From Gelatoporia subvermispora B (lineage: Eukaryota; Basidiomycota; Agaricomycetes; Polyporales; Gelatoporiaceae): a DNA stretch of 64,000 nucleotides. The notes beneath the pieces are model-generated. The model had not been told where the DNA came from. It ran no database searches and worked only from the letters and a program-made list of their open reading frames with translations. Where the stretch lies: contig KB445793.1 in assembly GCA_000320605.2 (NCBI GenBank), forward strand, positions 1,695,122 through 1,759,121, read 5' to 3'. This document shows positions 29,586 to 39,902 of the stretch, piece after piece. Position numbers and translations under genes: made by a program. Numbering within the stretch: position 1 is the stretch's first letter; the number at the start of each line of letters is the position of its first letter.

Positions 29586-29657
29586 TTCGGATACGGGGAA
29601 TCGAACCCCGGGCTATCGCGTGAGAGGCGATAATGTTAGCCACTACACCATATCCGA
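29586..29657 (-). tRNA. tRNA-Glu (CTC)
   Basis: Same 72-nt sequence as the copy at 29103-29174 but on the minus strand. Anticodon CTC, no intron. On its strand the 3' flank has a run of six T (terminator). Together the two copies form a perfect 72-bp inverted repeat. Confidence 0.95.
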
Positions 29658-30019
29658 TTGATGATCAGGTCGTATTAACAATATACCACGCGCGGCGGTG
29701 CGTCCGGCGGATGTACTGGTTCGCGAAGCCCAAGTTCGTCTTCAAATGCGATTGTGTGGGACCAGGTTCTGCTGATGAGCAAGATGCCTACGATTCAGCG
29801 ACGCGCGCCAAGGCTGTGGGACAATTAAAGGAGTTCACGGACGATGGAGATGATCAGATGAAGTGCCGACCATCACAACATTCAGGAGAGTTCTATACCT
29901 CTCCGGAGCGTTCTAGGCGGGCGAGTATGGACTAGCGAGAACCGGAAAGACTCCTAAATGCGATGACGAACATATTGAAACCATTACTGCTCATATTGGG
30001 ATTTAGATGAGCCGAGCAC
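29658..30019. other. intergenic upstream of the HSP20 gene
   Basis: A 100-codon plus frame overlaps the tRNA and continues to 29935 but has no recognisable domain or start context, so no gene is called. Confidence 0.4.
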
Positions 30020-30034
30020 CTTCTCGACGGTTCC
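30020..30034 (+). promoter_or_regulatory. heat-shock element (candidate)
   Basis: Three contiguous 5-bp units cTTCt-cGACg-gTTCc match the nTTCnnGAAnnTTCn HSF site with one mismatch (GAC for GAA). It lies 34 bp upstream of a TATA box and about 145 bp upstream of a small heat-shock protein ATG, so the context supports it. Confidence 0.5.
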
Positions 30035-30067
30035 GTCTGCGCAAATTCAGTAGTGAAGGCGGCGCAG

Positions 30068-30076
30068 TATATATAA
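30068..30076 (+). promoter_or_regulatory. TATA box of the HSP20 gene
   Basis: TATATATAA, about 103 bp upstream of the start codon of the small heat-shock gene. Strong consensus, typical of inducible fungal genes. Confidence 0.65.
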
Positions 30077-30178
30077 CCTCACCGGATAGACTGCAGTCTC
30101 AGAAAACAATATCCAGCTACTCGGCAACCACCTGATACCCCTCGTACTATCCTCACACACCTACCTTACCACCTGATC

Positions 30179-30832
30179 ATGTCCCTCACCCGCCAATTCT
30201 TCCACGAGCTGCGCCCGCTCTTCCGCATGCTCGACCAGCCCCTTGGACGGAGCTTCCCGCGCGGCTTCCCCGAGGCGCGCGGGCTCTCGCTGTTCGACGA
30301 CCCGTTCTTCCACTCGCCTGGCGCGCTGCGCCCCGCGGTGGACGTGGCCGAGGAGGGTAACAAGTACATTGTCGAGGCGGAGCTGCCTGGAGTGAAGAAG
30401 GAGAACATCGAGGTCCGCGTCGGCGACGGCGGCAGAAGCATCACTATCGAGGGGCGCGTCACAAGACGGAGCGCGCCGCAACAGGAGCAGCAGCAGCAAG
30501 TCGAGTCGCCGGCGTCGGGCGCGGGGTCATCTTCTGCTGGGGACCTTAACGAGAGTGCAGGTAGGTTTGCTTCCCGTGAGAGAGTCCGTGCGGCTGATGC
30601 TGATGGGTGTCTTTTGACAGACTCGCAAACGCAGGCAGTAGCGAATGCGGAGGAGCAGAACCAGATCTCCTCGGAGCGGTCGTTCACAGGCAGCTCGACG
30701 TTCACGCGCACCGTATGGCTGCCGCGCCCAGTCGACGCGAAGAACGTCTCGGCGAAGCTGGACCACGGTGTTCTGACCTTGACTGTTCCGAAAGCGCAGG
30801 ATTCCGAGAGCGTGCAGATAAACGTCGAGTAA
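30179..30832 (+). CDS. small heat-shock protein, Hsp20/alpha-crystallin
   Basis: ATP-independent holdase chaperone. Two exons are likely, 30179-30560 and 30621-30832 (197 residues); the 60-nt intron is in frame and stop-free, so reading through would give 217. The N-terminal arm (MSLTRQFFHELRPLFRMLD) is followed by a Phe-rich stretch (LFDDPFFHSP). The alpha-crystallin domain starts at PAVDVAEEGNKYIVEAELPG (residues about 52-71). A Gln/Ser-rich insert (QQEQQQQ) falls in the middle of the domain, as in many fungal Hsp20s. The domain resumes with SSERSFTGSSTFTRTVWLP and AKLDHGVLTLTVPK, and ends with INVE. Upstream HSE and TATA box suggest heat induction. Confidence 0.9.
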   Translation: MSLTRQFFHELRPLFRMLDQPLGRSFPRGFPEARGLSLFDDPFFHSPGALRPAVDVAEEGNKYIVEAELPGVKKENIEVRVGDGGRSITIEGRVTRRSAPQQEQQQQVESPASGAGSSSAGDLNESAGRFASRERVRAADADGCLLTDSQTQAVANAEEQNQISSERSFTGSSTFTRTVWLPRPVDAKNVSAKLDHGVLTLTVPKAQDSESVQINVE

Positions 30833-31388
30833 AGTGTGCATCGTCGCAAAATATTGTCACGTTCCAATGAGAACACCCTGTCATGTATCAAACGAGGCTT
30901 CTGTACCATCATATATGTATCAATAATACGTCGCCACTCGTTGTCATTGTCCGAAGTTTGCAAGTTACGAGAGCAAGACCATCCCGCAGCAAGAGTGCAT
31001 TTTGTCCGCTGTGCAACTTACGATTCAGAAGGTACATTGGCTGCAATCACGTCAGAGCAAGACTCGTGTGTGATCTACCTGCCAGAGGGAAAACGCGGTG
31101 CGCAGCGAACAAGCGAGGCATCCCAGAAAGCCGATGGAGACGAGTAGAAAGCAAGAGGTACGGCGCTCGCCTGAGTCGCCTCAGCCACCCTGCCGCCGGC
31201 AGTCCATCCAACTTTCACTCCCTGCCACAGCGCATCCGCCTGCCCTCCCTCCAAAGCCTCCGTCCCCCTCTCCCACCCACCGTCCCGCCCAACGCCCTCC
31301 CCCAGGCCTCGCACCCGCGCCCGGCCCCCAGCACCGGATCCACACCCGCACGCTCCGCCACATCCGCCACACCACGACTGCACGCACC
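30833..31388. other. intergenic, promoter of the histone-fold gene
   Basis: About 555 bp; the last 200 bp is very C-rich, as expected for a 5' UTR. The long antisense frames here come from high GC content and are not supported as genes. Confidence 0.4.
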
Positions 31389-32898
31389 ATGGCGCTCGGC
31401 GGCGGCCAGCCTGCGATCGCGCCCTCGAGTGACTTCGACTCCGCGGACGAGGAGATCGACCAGCTCGACTCGGACCTCGAGGACGCGCCCGGTGGTGGAG
31501 GCGGCGGCGCGGGGAAGACGCGTCCGCGGCGCAGCGGCGAACGCGTACCTGGGCACACGCTGCTTCCCCAGGCGCGCCTCGAAAATATATTACATGCAGA
31601 TGGTGCGTGTCATGATGCGTTCTCTGCCGCGTGGCGAGTTCTGAACATATGTGGGTGAGCAGGAAGCGGTGGGCAGCTGTCGAAGGAAGCGCTGTTCATG
31701 CTTTCGGTTGCGACTGTGAGTGCTAGTGAAGCTGGTATTCATCAGGCCTAGAACTGATTGGTTGGCTATATTCGTGGTCCTTTGTAGGAAGAGTTCCTGA
31801 AGCGCTTCGCCGCAGCTGGACTGCGAGAGGCAAATGCAGCACGACGGGCTGTTGTAAATTACCGAGATATCGGTGTGTACTTCCGGCTTTCAGTGTCTCC
31901 AAGACACACGCTAAGCATTCCGCAGCTCAAGTCGCTCATGCACAGCCTGAATTCCATTTCCTTCAAGGTATGTACATTGCAAAGCATTCTGCATCTCATT
32001 CGAGTCTGATCCACTCACGATTCCTCCTTTGCATGAAGACATAATGCCCAGGCCTATCACACTCGCCGAGGCGCTCCAGCGACGCGCCACAAAAGAAAAA
32101 GAGATGCTCGAAGATGACCCTGCCATCTCCGCCGTAGCACTCACCGCTCCTCTCCCTCCTTCCGTCAGCTTCTCCAACACCACCGCCCCCACCCAGCACC
32201 ACCTACCAACTCCCAGCGCGAGCGCCAGTGCAAGCACACGAGGCAGGGGCAAAGCGCGCCAGAACCAGAGCCAGGCTCATGCGAACGGGCGCGCGAGCTC
32301 CAGCGCAAATGGCGCCACAAGCGCAAACGGGACGCCGAAGCCGGATCCCGACTTTGCCCCTAGTGAAAGGGCAGGCGCGAGCGCGAGCGCCTCGGGACGG
32401 CCGCGACGCCAGTCGACGAGACGAAGCCAGGCGCAGGTACAGGCGCAAAACGCGGAAAGCGCAGAACCGGCCTCAGCAAGTCAGACAAACACCAGTGCGA
32501 CTATGAGCGCCCCGCCCGTGCCTCTGCGCTCGAGCAGCGGCCGCGTGCGCACGCGCACTGCGAAAGCCGCGCAAGCGGATACGCATGGGCAGGGGCACGC
32601 TGTAACGAACGGTGGTGGCCGACATAGTTCGCCCGGAGTCCCGCCGGCGCAGAATGGGCACGCTGGTGGGCACACACACGTGCAAGTGCACCCGCACCCG
32701 CACCCGCACCCGCACCCGCATATACATGCACATTCGCACACACCGACGGGTCCTGCGTCAGAGTACCTTGCGCAGCGTACGCCGCCGACGGGTCCTGCAA
32801 GCGGATTCTTGGAGCCTGCATATGGGTCGATATTCGGTGCAGAGAACCCAGGGCGAACGATTTATTCAAGAGAGCCGTTGCCAAGGCCGGGACGATAG
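31389..32898 (+). CDS. histone-fold (CBF/NF-Y) protein, Dpb3/POLE4/CHRAC type
   Basis: Exons 31389-31602, 31663-31715, 31788-31872, 31926-31967, 32039-32898; 417 residues. The acidic N-terminus (SADEEIDQLDSDLED) leads into a histone fold at residues about 60-145: LLPQARLENILHADG, LSKEALFMLSVATEEFLKRF, AVVNYRDI and PEFHFLQDIMPRPITLAEAL. This pattern is that of NF-YC/Dpb3-like subunits, which pair with a Dpb4-type partner in DNA polymerase epsilon or CHRAC. Which complex cannot be decided from sequence. The last 250 residues are low-complexity (Ala/Ser/Arg/Gln) with His-rich runs: an (HP)n stretch at about 32690-32720 encoded by a CACCCG repeat. Known Dpb3/POLE4/CHRAC1 proteins are 100-200 residues, so this tail is unusual. 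Confidence 0.78.
32686..32720 (+). repeat. CACCCG hexanucleotide repeat (coding)
   Basis: Five to six tandem CACCCG units within the last exon of the histone-fold gene, coding for alternating His-Pro. Such in-frame hexanucleotide runs can vary in length between strains. Confidence 0.8.
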
Positions 32899-33889
32899 GC
32901 ATGTAGGAGAGGCAGAGTTGTGGAGGTTTCGAGGAGGGGGAGCAAGGGACTTTCGTTCGGAATTGCTGGGTTAGTGTATTATGGTTGTGTAATGTTAGGG
33001 AAATATGAACGATGTTCCCACTGTTCCGGACTACCGTACAGATCTGTCGGGGCTTGGGAAAGCGTGTCGTGGTGAAGGCGTGCTGTTCTAGCAGTTTCGG
33101 GGTACGCGTACTGATGTCCCCGATCATTCGGTGATATGCAGCACCAAGTAGGCATGTCGGTTTCAGTAATGGGGTGGTACGTGTGAGACGGGCGGTAGCG
33201 AAGGCGAGGCGTGTCAGAGAGGCCGTGATGATAGGCAGCTTGTATTATGATCCTAATTATGCCTGTGTGTTCGTGAATTGAGTTCTGTACAGAATGAAAC
33301 CGGCTGGGCGTGTGGAGGCTCGGGCTTCAGGGGCGGAAAGCCGGGATAAGGTGAGTGGAGGTTTCAACTCAACGAGAGGGGCGTCGGGCACGATGAGACC
33401 GAGCAGCAGTCGGCCGTAGGGTGCTGCGAGAAGCGTCGGCCATAGCGAGCGAGAGCGAGAGGTGGTGGCGGCGATGGGCGGACGGAGGCGGTCTCAAAGA
33501 ACGGGGTTAGGGGCGGTGCAATTGCAGGGTTAGGGGCAGGATATGTCATCGCGCGTGCGTTTCAAGCGTGGTTTTCGGATTGGAGGAAGCGGAGAGGCCG
33601 AGGGGATGACTGTACACGGCAAGGGCATGACAATTGAGTTGACAGAGTCTTTTGGCTATCCACTTGTCCGCCGGCCGATTGGAGGCAGGGCCAACACGAA
33701 CTCCCTTCGGAGTCCGGCCAGAAGCTCCTCCTGATCCTGACCGTCACCCGACCAACCCCACCTTCCGCACCTTCCGCGCTCCATCATCCGCTCCTCATTA
33801 TCCTTTCTTTCACCACCACCACTACCACATCCGCCCGCCCATTTTTTCCGTCTGTACAACACTCTCACCCACACCCAAGCGCTACCATC
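32899..33889. other. intergenic between histone-fold and Sec14 genes
   Basis: About 990 bp. Pyrimidine-rich sequence at 33730-33885 precedes the next start codon. No frame with recognisable content. Confidence 0.4.
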
Positions 33890-35448
33890 ATGGCGCCAAG
33901 CCCACAAGACCAAGAAAAAGCATTGCAAAAGTTCCGCGAAGAACTCGTCAAGCAGGACCTGATTCATGACGGGGACACTATCGGTACCGACGATGCCACC
34001 CTTCGGTAAGCGTTTAGACCTCGTTATGCCCGCACTCTGCAACTGCGGACGCTTGCTTCGATCGGGCGAGAGGGCTCAATCGGGCTTTGAGTGCACCCAC
34101 ACTTTTCTTCCCATGTACACACTCCGTCATGGCATCTAAAAGAATGTTGCTACTTGTACCTTCCCGCGGGAGCATCACTTTGCATAGCGCACGATTTGAC
34201 GACCATGTGCACTGACCCACCTTCGTCAGCCGTTTCCTCCGTGCCCGAGGGTTCAACCTCAAACAGGCCATTCAGATGTGGAGGAATTGTCAGAATTGGC
34301 GCAAAACCGTTGATGGCGTTGGTATTGACGAGTTGTACCGTCGCATGGACCCTTACGACGTAAGCATTCCTCTTACTGGCTTTGCCACTCACCCTGACCT
34401 TCTTCTAGTACCCCGAGCGCGACTGGGTTTTTGATTGCTGGCCACTCTACTTTCACAAAGTGAGTCATCTTCAATCCTTGTTCTGATAGGGGCTCACCCG
34501 TTCACCCGTTTTAGACTGATAAAAAAGGCCGGCCCCTGAATATCCACCGCTTCGGCGGCATCAACATGCCGAAGTTGTACGAGCACGTCTCGCCTGCGCG
34601 TTTCTGGCAGACTGTCCTCGTCAACGCTGAGTCGCTCACGCGCGAAGTTCTTCCCGCGTCTACTCGCGCTGCAGGCAAACATGTCGACGGCACGTTCGTC
34701 ATCGTCGACCTCAAGGGCTTCGGCCTCTCGCAGTTTTGGCAGATGAAGAACTTTGCGCGCGACGCCTTCCAGGTGTCGCAGGACTATTATCCTGAAACGT
34801 ACGTCTTGGTCCGCATGTTCCGTTTGGGATTGGGGCGCTGACGGGGCACATAGGATGGCGCAGCTTGCAATCATCAACGCGCCATCGTCTTTCACGACAA
34901 TCTGGTCCTTCATCAAGCCATGGCTCGCGAAGGAGACTGTCGCGAAAGTGTGCGTCCTTGGCTCGGACTACGCGGACCGTCTTCGCGAGTGGATCGACCC
35001 TGAGAACCTCCCTACATATCTCGGGGGGTCGTGCACTTGCTCCGAGTTCGGCGGGTGCGAGAAGGGCAACGCTGGCCCGTGGATGGAGGCTCGCAGCCAG
35101 AAAAAGAAGGAGCAAGGTGAAGGCGAAGAGCAGCTGAAGGAAAGCGCCCAGGCGCGCGGACAAAAAGCGCATGGCGAAGCCGAGCCGGAAGCAGACACTG
35201 ACACGGAAGCGTCCTCGTCCGCGTCGAGCTCGCCCGCGCCGTCTACCCCGCCACTCGACGAGACTATGTCGGACAATTTCCAGGACATGTCGCTGAACGA
35301 GGAGCACGGCGCCGACACGCGTGCGGGCCGCCCTACGAGTGTGAAGCACCAGCTCTCGCGCGAAGAGTCCGTTGAGAAGGTCCAACAGGAGCACCCCGAG
35401 ACGCGCGAGGTGCAGACCGGAGACCTGCATAGTAAGGCGGGATTTTGA
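33890..35448 (+). CDS. Sec14-like phosphatidylinositol-transfer protein (CRAL-TRIO)
   Basis: Lipid-binding/transfer protein. Exons 33890-34005, 34230-34359, 34409-34459, 34515-34798, 34854-35448; 391 residues. CRAL-TRIO N-terminal helix motif: LRRFLRARGFNLKQAIQMW (residues about 38-56). CRAL-TRIO lipid pocket: GRPLNIHRFGGIN, TFVIVDLKGFGLSQFWQMKN, SQDYYPETMAQLAIINAPSS, FTTIWSFIKPWLAKETVAKV and DPENLPTYLGGSCTC. The C-terminal about 110 residues are charged and disordered (KKKEQGEGEEQ, acidic stretches), an extension lacking in yeast Sec14. The first intron (34006-34229) is 224 nt, far longer than the others here. Tail-to-tail with VMA6. Confidence 0.9.
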
Positions 35449-35690
35449 GCGCTGCGCACGATTCACGCATACATCCACGCGAGAGATATCCACACGACCT
35501 GACACGCTAGAACATCCAACATGTACTGTAGCTGATTTGTTGTATAGTGTATTAGTATCACGTAGTCATTGTTTATGTCTCAATGTCTCCACTGCCAATC
35601 GCACCATCCTTATGTATGCTTGCATTCCATCCATGCGGTATATGTATTGAAGTCCATGTACACTACACACCGTCCTTGTGCGCTCCGCTC

Positions 35691-37018
35691 CTACAACGTC
35701 GGAATATAATCGTTTATCCTATCACGCGCGTCCTGAGCGATGCACTCCGCAATCCATGTCACATTCCTGATCTCCTGCTCCTTCAACTTCAGGTAAGCAT
35801 AGAACACCGCGAACGAGAACTGCTGCAGGAATGCAAGCCGATTCAGATGCACCTCGTGCGCGAAGAACCGATCCTCGAGCTCCGCCGCGCCCGCACCAAT
35901 CCCGCCGTCGAGGTCGCCGAGCAGCGCCGCCGAGCTTTCCCCCGCCCGCGCATTCTGACCCTGCGCGCCAGACGAGGACGAGTCGAAGAACGCACGGTAT
36001 TCCGCGACGCCCTCGCACGCGGCGCGTATCTGGTCCGCGTCGTCCGCGCGCGCGAGCGCGTTGTTCCCCGCGGGGAAGAGGCGGCCGACGGTCGGGAAGA
36101 GGCGCGCGCGGCGCTCCTTTGAGAGCTCCGTCCCGAACGAGTTGAGCGTGATGTTGATCGAGCGGCGGTCCGCCTCGAATGCGAGGATCGCGGACATGGC
36201 CTCTGCGGTCGGCCCGCCGAGCGTCTGGCAGAAGGTGTGGAAGTCCTCGAGGTACGCCTTGTAGAGCGTGTTGCGGATGATCTCGATGTTGAGGTCGTCT
36301 AGGTCGGCGGCAGAGAAGCAGTCGCGGAAGTATGGGGCTGGGAGGCGCGGTAAGAGGGGTGGCTGCGAAGGGGAAGGTGTAACATACCGAGAGGAGTCTC
36401 GATGAGGACGGTGCGGTAGAGCTCTTCAACGTTTGTGGCTACGCAGAGAGCAGGGAGAGTTTCGAATAGTCCGAGAGGGTGACACCGCTCAAGCAGCTCT
36501 TGTGTGTTCCGCTCGTGCACCACACCCGTGATGAGCAGCACGACATTGTCAATCATGTATCCATAGCTGGAGCAGCATTAGTCGGATAGACAACTGGACA
36601 CACACAGACGTACGTGATGTAGTCAAAGAACTTGGTCAGGGGCTCAACAGCATTCCCGCGGAGGTAGTTGAACTGGTCAACGAGAACCTGTGTCGCCTTG
36701 TCCGCGATGGTTGACGTAGAGATGGGGAGGGGCTCGTTAGCAAGAAAGTTACCATAGTCAGTGGCAGACAATTGTGTTCGGAGATCTATGGCAATGTTAG
36801 CAGATATGCTATATCTTCTGCAGGAAAGTGTGCACCCTCGATGGTCTCGCACTGGGTCAGATTGTTGTACTGCGCTTGAGTGAGGAGTCCGGCCTTGTAG
36901 CCCCGGACAATTCCCTCCAGGAACCCGTGGTCGACCTGTTCAGATTGCGCTGGGTAAGTTGAGTGCTAGCGGGCGCCGCGAGAGAGCACGCGCGTACGTT
37001 GTAGAAGAGAGCCTCCAT
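35691..37018 (-). CDS. VMA6: V-type ATPase V0 subunit d
   Basis: Subunit d sits on the c-ring and couples it to the central stalk of the vacuolar proton pump. Exons 37018-36998, 36935-36836, 36785-36614, 36566-36388, 36337-35691; 372 residues (yeast Vma6 has 345). Hallmarks: MEALFYN start, [117 protein letters not shown], and the C-terminus [10 protein letters not shown] Ser/Gly/Ala-rich insert of about 35 residues (near 265-300, [11 protein letters not shown]) sits in an otherwise conserved region. Head-to-head with the mitochondrial ribosomal protein gene. Confidence 0.95.
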
Positions 37019-37304
37019 GGCGGGCTGGACGACGACGGAAGCGACGACTCGCCCGCGCTGAGGCGGCGCGGCGCCCCACGTGACGCGCCTCTTGTGACAC
37101 ACCATCACGTCTCTGTGACATAGGTGTCTCGTCACCGGGGGCGCGTCACGCGTCGGGCGTCCGAAATTTCAGTAGCGCGCTCAGTCGCGCTGGGCAGCTT
37201 CAAGGCAGCGTCGTCTCTGGTCTCAACCGTCCTCGACTGCTCTCCCGGCTCCGTGCCCCTCTGCTCGCCGCTCGCGAACACCAGAGGCAGCGACCCGCCG
37301 CACG
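37019..37304. promoter_or_regulatory. shared promoter, VMA6 / mitochondrial uL6
   Basis: 286-bp GC-rich gap between divergent start codons with no TATA box. It must carry both promoters. A CGTCACG-type palindromic stretch occurs near 37076-37110. Confidence 0.5.
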
Positions 37305-38023
37305 ATGGCGACGCTGCGCGCCCTCCAGCAGCTGCGGCATGCTGCCCGCTTGCCCGCCGCCCCCGCCTTCTCCGCCGCGCACTACCACACCTCCCACATC
37401 GGCAAGCAGCCCATCCCCATCCCGCCCTCCGTCACGCTCACCCCAGACCCCGCTGGGACCCACATATCTGTGTTCGGACCCCTCGGCACGACCTCCGTGC
37501 GCCTCGAGCCGTTCATGACGCTCTCCAACCCGAACCCCGCGACGCTCGCGCTGACGGTGGAGGACCCGAGCGAGAAGAAGCAGCGCTCCATGTGGGGGCT
37601 CACGCGCACGCTCATCGCGAACGCCATCACAGGCATGTCCGAGGGTTTCTCCACGCCGGTCTACCTCGTCGGTGTCGGCTACCGTGCCGCACTCGAGCCC
37701 GACCCTCGCGGCGCGAACGAGGCAGAAGGCCGCAGCGGCCAGCAGCTCAACATGAAGCTCGGCTTTTCTCACTCGGTCTTCGTCCCGGTGCCCCCGCATA
37801 TCAAGATCGAGGTCCCCCAGCCCACCAAGATCATGCTTAGCTGCACGGACAAGCATAAGTTGGGCCTCTTCGCTGCGAAGATTCGGCAGTGGCGGCCGCC
37901 AGAGCCGTACAAGGGAAAGGTGCATATAACTTCGGATACGATCTCCAAATTCTTACATATCATACGCAGGGTGTTTTTGTCGGAAACGAGAGGGTCAGGA
38001 TCAAGGCGGTCAAGAAGAAGTGA
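37305..38023 (+). CDS. MRPL6: mitochondrial ribosomal protein uL6m (MRPL6)
   Basis: Large-subunit mitochondrial ribosomal protein. Exons 37305-37919 and 37970-38023; 222 residues. The N-terminus is Ala/Arg/Leu-rich without acids (MATLRALQQLRHAARLP), a matrix-targeting signal. It continues with the L6 signatures SHIGKQPIPIPPSV, GPLGTT, TRTLIANAITGMSEGF, LVGVGYRAAL, LGFSHSV, IRQWRPPEPYKGK and the last exon GVFVGNERVRIKAVKKK. The intron splits the conserved L6 C-terminal motif (PYKGKG), so the long unspliced frame past 37919 is not the real end. Convergent with ARC1 (191 bp). Confidence 0.93.
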
Positions 38024-38214
38024 TGCTCTATTTGCATATTGCATACCATCTGTTATCCACCACGCATTGCTATCGTCGCACTTACATCTTCTCAGTCATT
38101 GTCTGTGCTGCAAAACACCCGCGTGCAATGGTCGACCGTGCTCCAGAAGATATGTGCAGAGGACATTATTCATACACGGCGCTTTTTCTCTGCATATGAT
38201 TCGCGCACGATATT

Positions 38215-39902
38215 CTACGACAGGGACGCGCCAACAAGCGTGGGCGCCACGCAGACACCATCCTTTGTTCGGATCTTGTGGATGCTCTTGGTAACGGGGT
38301 TCACCCATGCAGCCTCCCGTGTGTCTAGAGTAGTGAAACCTGTCGAGAGTTACATCAGCTATCACTTTGGACTGAACTCCGAACAGCGTGTCACGAACCA
38401 GGCTGGACAGTCTCGAAGATTTTCTTCTTCGGGTTGAGCTGGGAGAGCGGCGTGGCACCTATGGACGACGTTAGTTTCGTGGAGAAGATCCTGACGTACA
38501 TTGACACTCACTCTCAAACTCGGAGCCCTCGAAGTATACCCGCTCACCCGGCTTGGAGCCTGGTGGCGGCTGGATCAGCTCGATACCTGCCTCCTTGCCG
38601 TCTTTTGATGTTGCCTGGTTTATCGATGGTACAATCAGCCGAGCGCAGTGACTGCAAAGTCGGGTGCCCTTACGCATAGTACCATGGCGAAACTCTTGAC
38701 ACCCCGCATGTTAGCGGGCTTCAAGTTGCACTATCCAATCGTGTAAGACGTGGTCGTACGCATGCCCCCCAAGCACGTAGAAGGATAGTAACTCACAACG
38801 CCAACCAGGTACTTGTCTCGCATCTCCTCAATCGGAATGTAGTGAACAAGTCCCGACACAACCGTACGCGGTCCCTCCTCCTCGCCGAAGTCAATTTGCT
38901 GTCAGCGAACGTACATTAGCCATCCGCCTGAGAGACTGCAATGCACAACTTACCTCAACATAAAGGCCATCTGCGTCAGGGTGCTTCTTGACTGCAAAGT
39001 GAGAACATCACAAGGGTGCGCTCGGACCAGACCGAACCGACTCACTGTCCACGATGTGACCCACGCGTAGGTCAATCATCGACGGCACAGGCTCGCCCGC
39101 AGCCTCCTCGGCCGCAGGCTTGCCCCCGCCCGTGGCCTTCTCCTTCTTCTTTCCACCCTCCGTCGCCTCTTTCTTCTCCTTCTTCTCCTTCTTTGGTGGT
39201 TTCTCCTTGTCCTGCTCCGCCGCCTTCGTCTCCTCCTTCACGGCAGGCGCAGGCACAGCCTTGGCCTTTTCCTTCTTCGCAGGCTCGTTGGATCCAGCAG
39301 CGGCCTCGGGCTTCTTAGCCTTCTTCTCCTTGGGCGGGTCCGCCTTGCGTTCCTGCGCGGGGGCGTTGGCAAGGTCGAACTCGACGACGGAGAACGCGGG
39401 GGATAGCGGTGCCGCGGCAGCGCGAACGGAGGGACGATGCTGGATGTGGTCAAAGAAGCGGGTCACGACGGGGTGTGCGTAGTATTGCGGGGGCTGGAGC
39501 TGGGACTGGAGAGCGAACTCGGAACATCAGTATATTCTTCTACCAATTACAAGGTTATCTACGCACCAGGATGGGGTGCAGCGCGCCATAGAGGGCAACG
39601 TCCGCCACGGTAAAGTAGTTGCTCACGAGATACGTCCGGGGCGTGAGCTGGGTGTCTAGGTCCTGCACATATTTTGGTATATAAACAATCCATACGGCAC
39701 CAGACAACCGCCCAGTCGCATTGCGCACCTTGATGCCCCCAGGCTTGGACGCCTCGCCGAGCGCGACCTTCTCGATCCACGCCGCCACCTCCGCCTTGTC
39801 CTTCTCGGACTTGCCAAACTCAGCGCTGCTGTCCTGCACGGCGCCCGTGACGAGATCGCGCAGCGGCGACTGGAGCTTCAAAACCGCAGCCTCTACTGAC
39901 AT
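38215..39902 (-). CDS. ARC1: Arc1/AIMP1-type tRNA-binding aminoacyl-tRNA synthetase cofactor
   Basis: Arc1 binds Met- and Glu-tRNA synthetases and delivers tRNA to them. Nine exons: 39902-39729, 39662-39567, 39505-39046, 38991-38954, 38898-38797, 38730-38674, 38614-38512, 38458-38399, 38339-38215; 404 residues. Layout: GST-C-like domain (residues about 1-115, ending with NYFTVADVALYGALHPIL and FFDHIQHRP), a Lys/Glu/Ala-rich linker (PKKEKKEKKEA), then an EMAP-II/OB-fold tRNA-binding domain from residue about 230: IDLRVGHIVDIKKHPDAD, GPRTVVSGLVHYIP, LVGVCNLKPANMRGVKS, and the tail KIRTKDGVCVAPTLVGASLS. All family landmarks are intact. Notably, tRNA-Glu genes flank this region, but that is probably coincidence. 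Confidence 0.93.

Noticed and set aside
29633..29935. 100-codon plus frame overlapping tRNA-Glu
   Set aside because: Begins inside the tRNA gene and has no recognisable content; likely chance.
31181..31558. Minus-strand frames of 113-125 codons opposite the histone-fold gene start
   Set aside because: Gly/Arg-rich antisense shadows of a C-rich 5' region, without domains.
32686..32720. CACCCG run considered as a telomere-like or CRISPR-type repeat
   Set aside because: Short, in frame and inside a coding exon; encodes His-Pro.
35722..36429. 235-codon minus-strand frame over VMA6
   Set aside because: Arg/Pro-rich shadow of the GC-rich VMA6 exon; VMA6 itself matches its family throughout.
37920..38294. 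Long unspliced extension of the mitochondrial uL6 frame
   Set aside because: The conserved L6 ending appears only after splicing at 37919/37970.
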